Shown here: piece by piece, positions 5,382 through 5,670 of the stretch
Position numbering within the stretch: the first letter of the stretch is position 1
Layout: the number at the start of each line of letters is the position of its first letter
Source: Nitrococcus sp.
GTDB taxonomy: Bacteria > Pseudomonadota > Gammaproteobacteria > Nitrococcales > Nitrococcaceae
Reading direction: 5' to 3'
DNA length: 5,670 nt
Assembly: GCA_030452365.1 (NCBI GenBank)
Contig: JAKDMK010000177.1
Span: 1-5,670, forward strand
Notes under the pieces: model-generated
Databases searched by the model: none
Told to the model about the DNA's origin: nothing
What the model saw: the letters and a program-made list of their open reading frames with translations, nothing else
Position numbers and translations under genes: made by a program

Positions 5382-5560
5382 GCTCTTCTGACATGCGAAT
5401 TGGCTCAAGCCACGTCAGAAGAGCCCAAAACAACCGGCTTGAAATCTCGCGCGATGCGCTATTGTGACTACACTATTGCAGCCACGAGCGAACCGGCTCT
5501 TTGCCGCACCTAAGGGGGCTTCTAAAAGGGCTTCCCTGCCCACCCCCAAAGTACTCCCTT
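5375..5560 (-). ncRNA. Candidate CRP-activated small RNA, about 185 nt
   Basis: This is an inference from layout. On the minus strand a perfect CRP-type site (5592-5611, centre 5601.5) lies 41.5 bp from a start site at 5560, predicted from a TAGTAT -10 at 5572-5567. Downstream there is no open frame of note, but a perfect 11-bp hairpin followed by TTTATT (to about 5375) could end the transcript. The RNA would begin AAGGGAGTACTTTGGGGG, be G-rich near its 5' end and contain a second small hairpin GCGC-ATC-GCGC (5459-5449). I recognise no known RNA family such as 6S, tmRNA or RNase P. It could instead be an unexpressed spacer, or the leader of the kinase mRNA if the terminator is leaky. Confidence 0.3.
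5382..5424 (-). terminator. Nested hairpin with a perfect 11-bp stem, terminator on the minus strand
   Basis: GCTCTTCTGAC (5382-5392) is the exact reverse complement of GTCAGAAGAGC (5414-5424). Inside the 21-nt loop TGGC (5401-5404) pairs with GCCA (5409-5412) around TCAA. Read on the minus strand the stem is followed at once by TTTATTCTG, as in an intrinsic terminator; on the plus strand it is followed by CCAAAAC with no T-run. It lies just upstream of the kinase leader and would insulate the kinase from transcription coming from the right. Confidence 0.55.
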
Positions 5561-5566
5561 GCAAGC

Positions 5567-5572
5567 ATACTA
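5567..5572 (-). promoter_or_regulatory. Candidate minus-strand -10 element, class II CRP geometry
   Basis: TAGTAT on the minus strand (5572-5567) matches the sigma70 -10 at four of six positions, including the first two and last two. It predicts a start near 5560, which puts the CRP-like palindrome at -41.5, the standard class II activating position. No -35 is visible, as expected where CRP overlaps it. Confidence 0.4.
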
Positions 5573-5591
5573 TCGCTCGCCCTCGAGACTT

Positions 5592-5611
5592 AATGTGATT
5601 TTGTTCACATT
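5592..5611. promoter_or_regulatory. CRP/Vfr-type binding site
   Basis: AATGTGA (5592-5598), six spacer bases TTTTGT, then TCACATT (5605-5611): a perfect 7-bp palindrome that contains the full TGTGA-N6-TCACA consensus of cAMP receptor protein. Being symmetric it could serve both the minus-strand -10 at 5567-5572 (distance -41.5) and the plus-strand extended -10 at 5641-5649 (distance about -54.5). The match is to the E. coli-type consensus; the actual regulator in this organism is inferred. Confidence 0.75.
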
Positions 5612-5632
5612 GTTACCCAAAAATCGCACTTC

Positions 5633-5655
5633 GGTGGTTCTGCTACAATACCACC
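5633..5655 (+). promoter_or_regulatory. Extended -10 promoter within a palindromic operator-like site
   Basis: TG-C-TACAAT (5641-5649) is an extended -10 with five of six consensus bases and the TG motif; it predicts a start near 5656. GGTGGT (5633-5638) and ACCACC (5650-5655) form a perfect palindrome around it. No -35 of consensus quality lies 16-18 bp upstream. The gene served would begin right of the window. A regulator bound to the palindrome would cover the -10 and the start site. Confidence 0.45.
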
Positions 5656-5670
5656 TCGCGCCCGCCAAGC

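Noticed and set aside
5382..5424. Hairpin as a plus-strand terminator
   Set aside because: The plus strand has CCAAAAC after the stem with no T-run; only the minus-strand orientation has the T-rich tail.
5526..5541. GGGC-N6-GCCC followed by TTTT on the minus strand as an intrinsic terminator
   Set aside because: The stem is only 4 bp and would end the putative RNA after some 35 nt; attenuation is possible but unsupported.

Overview
The window is GC-rich proteobacterial DNA. The DinG-type helicase, the CRP-like palindrome and the REP-like repeat fit a gammaproteobacterium best. The D-ribulose-kinase-type sugar kinase resembles the cyanobacterial and plant enzyme and is compatible with an autotroph such as a purple sulfur bacterium. 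That placement is inference; there is no rRNA or other marker here to settle it.

Left third (1-1126): an accessory patch with visibly more A+T than the rest. A DUF433 antitoxin-like gene runs off the left edge on the minus strand. Directly upstream of it lies a decayed C-terminal transposase remnant with an internal stop. Then comes a plus-strand pair: a DUF4258 gene carrying two mutually compensating frameshifts, and a 72-residue partner joined to it by an ATGA overlap. DUF433 and DUF4258 proteins usually occur in small toxin-antitoxin-like cassettes, so this looks like a patch of such modules disturbed by a mobile element.

Middle (1127-3904): a gene-free stretch ends in a 98-bp array of 14 heptamers. 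The array changes from GTGACAA-type to GTAACCC-type units without losing its 7-bp register and stops 4 bp before the first possible start codon of dinG. The dinG gene (753 codons, plus strand) has the Walker A, four-cysteine Fe-S, DEGH and C-terminal helicase motifs intact. A 255-bp gap between convergent genes holds a REP-like palindrome that may serve as terminator.

Right third (3905-5670): a complete FGGY carbohydrate kinase on the minus strand, most like D-ribulose kinase. Beyond it about 450 bp carry no credible gene but much structure: a nested hairpin with a perfect 11-bp stem followed on the minus strand by a T-rich run, a perfect TGTGA-N6-TCACA CRP/Vfr-type site, a minus-strand -10 placed so that the site would sit at -41.5, and a plus-strand extended -10 flanked by a perfect 6-bp palindrome. 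The simplest reading is a CRP-controlled divergent regulatory region, with a possible small RNA of about 185 nt on the minus strand and an off-window gene on the plus strand.

The helicase and kinase are convergent and have no evident functional link.
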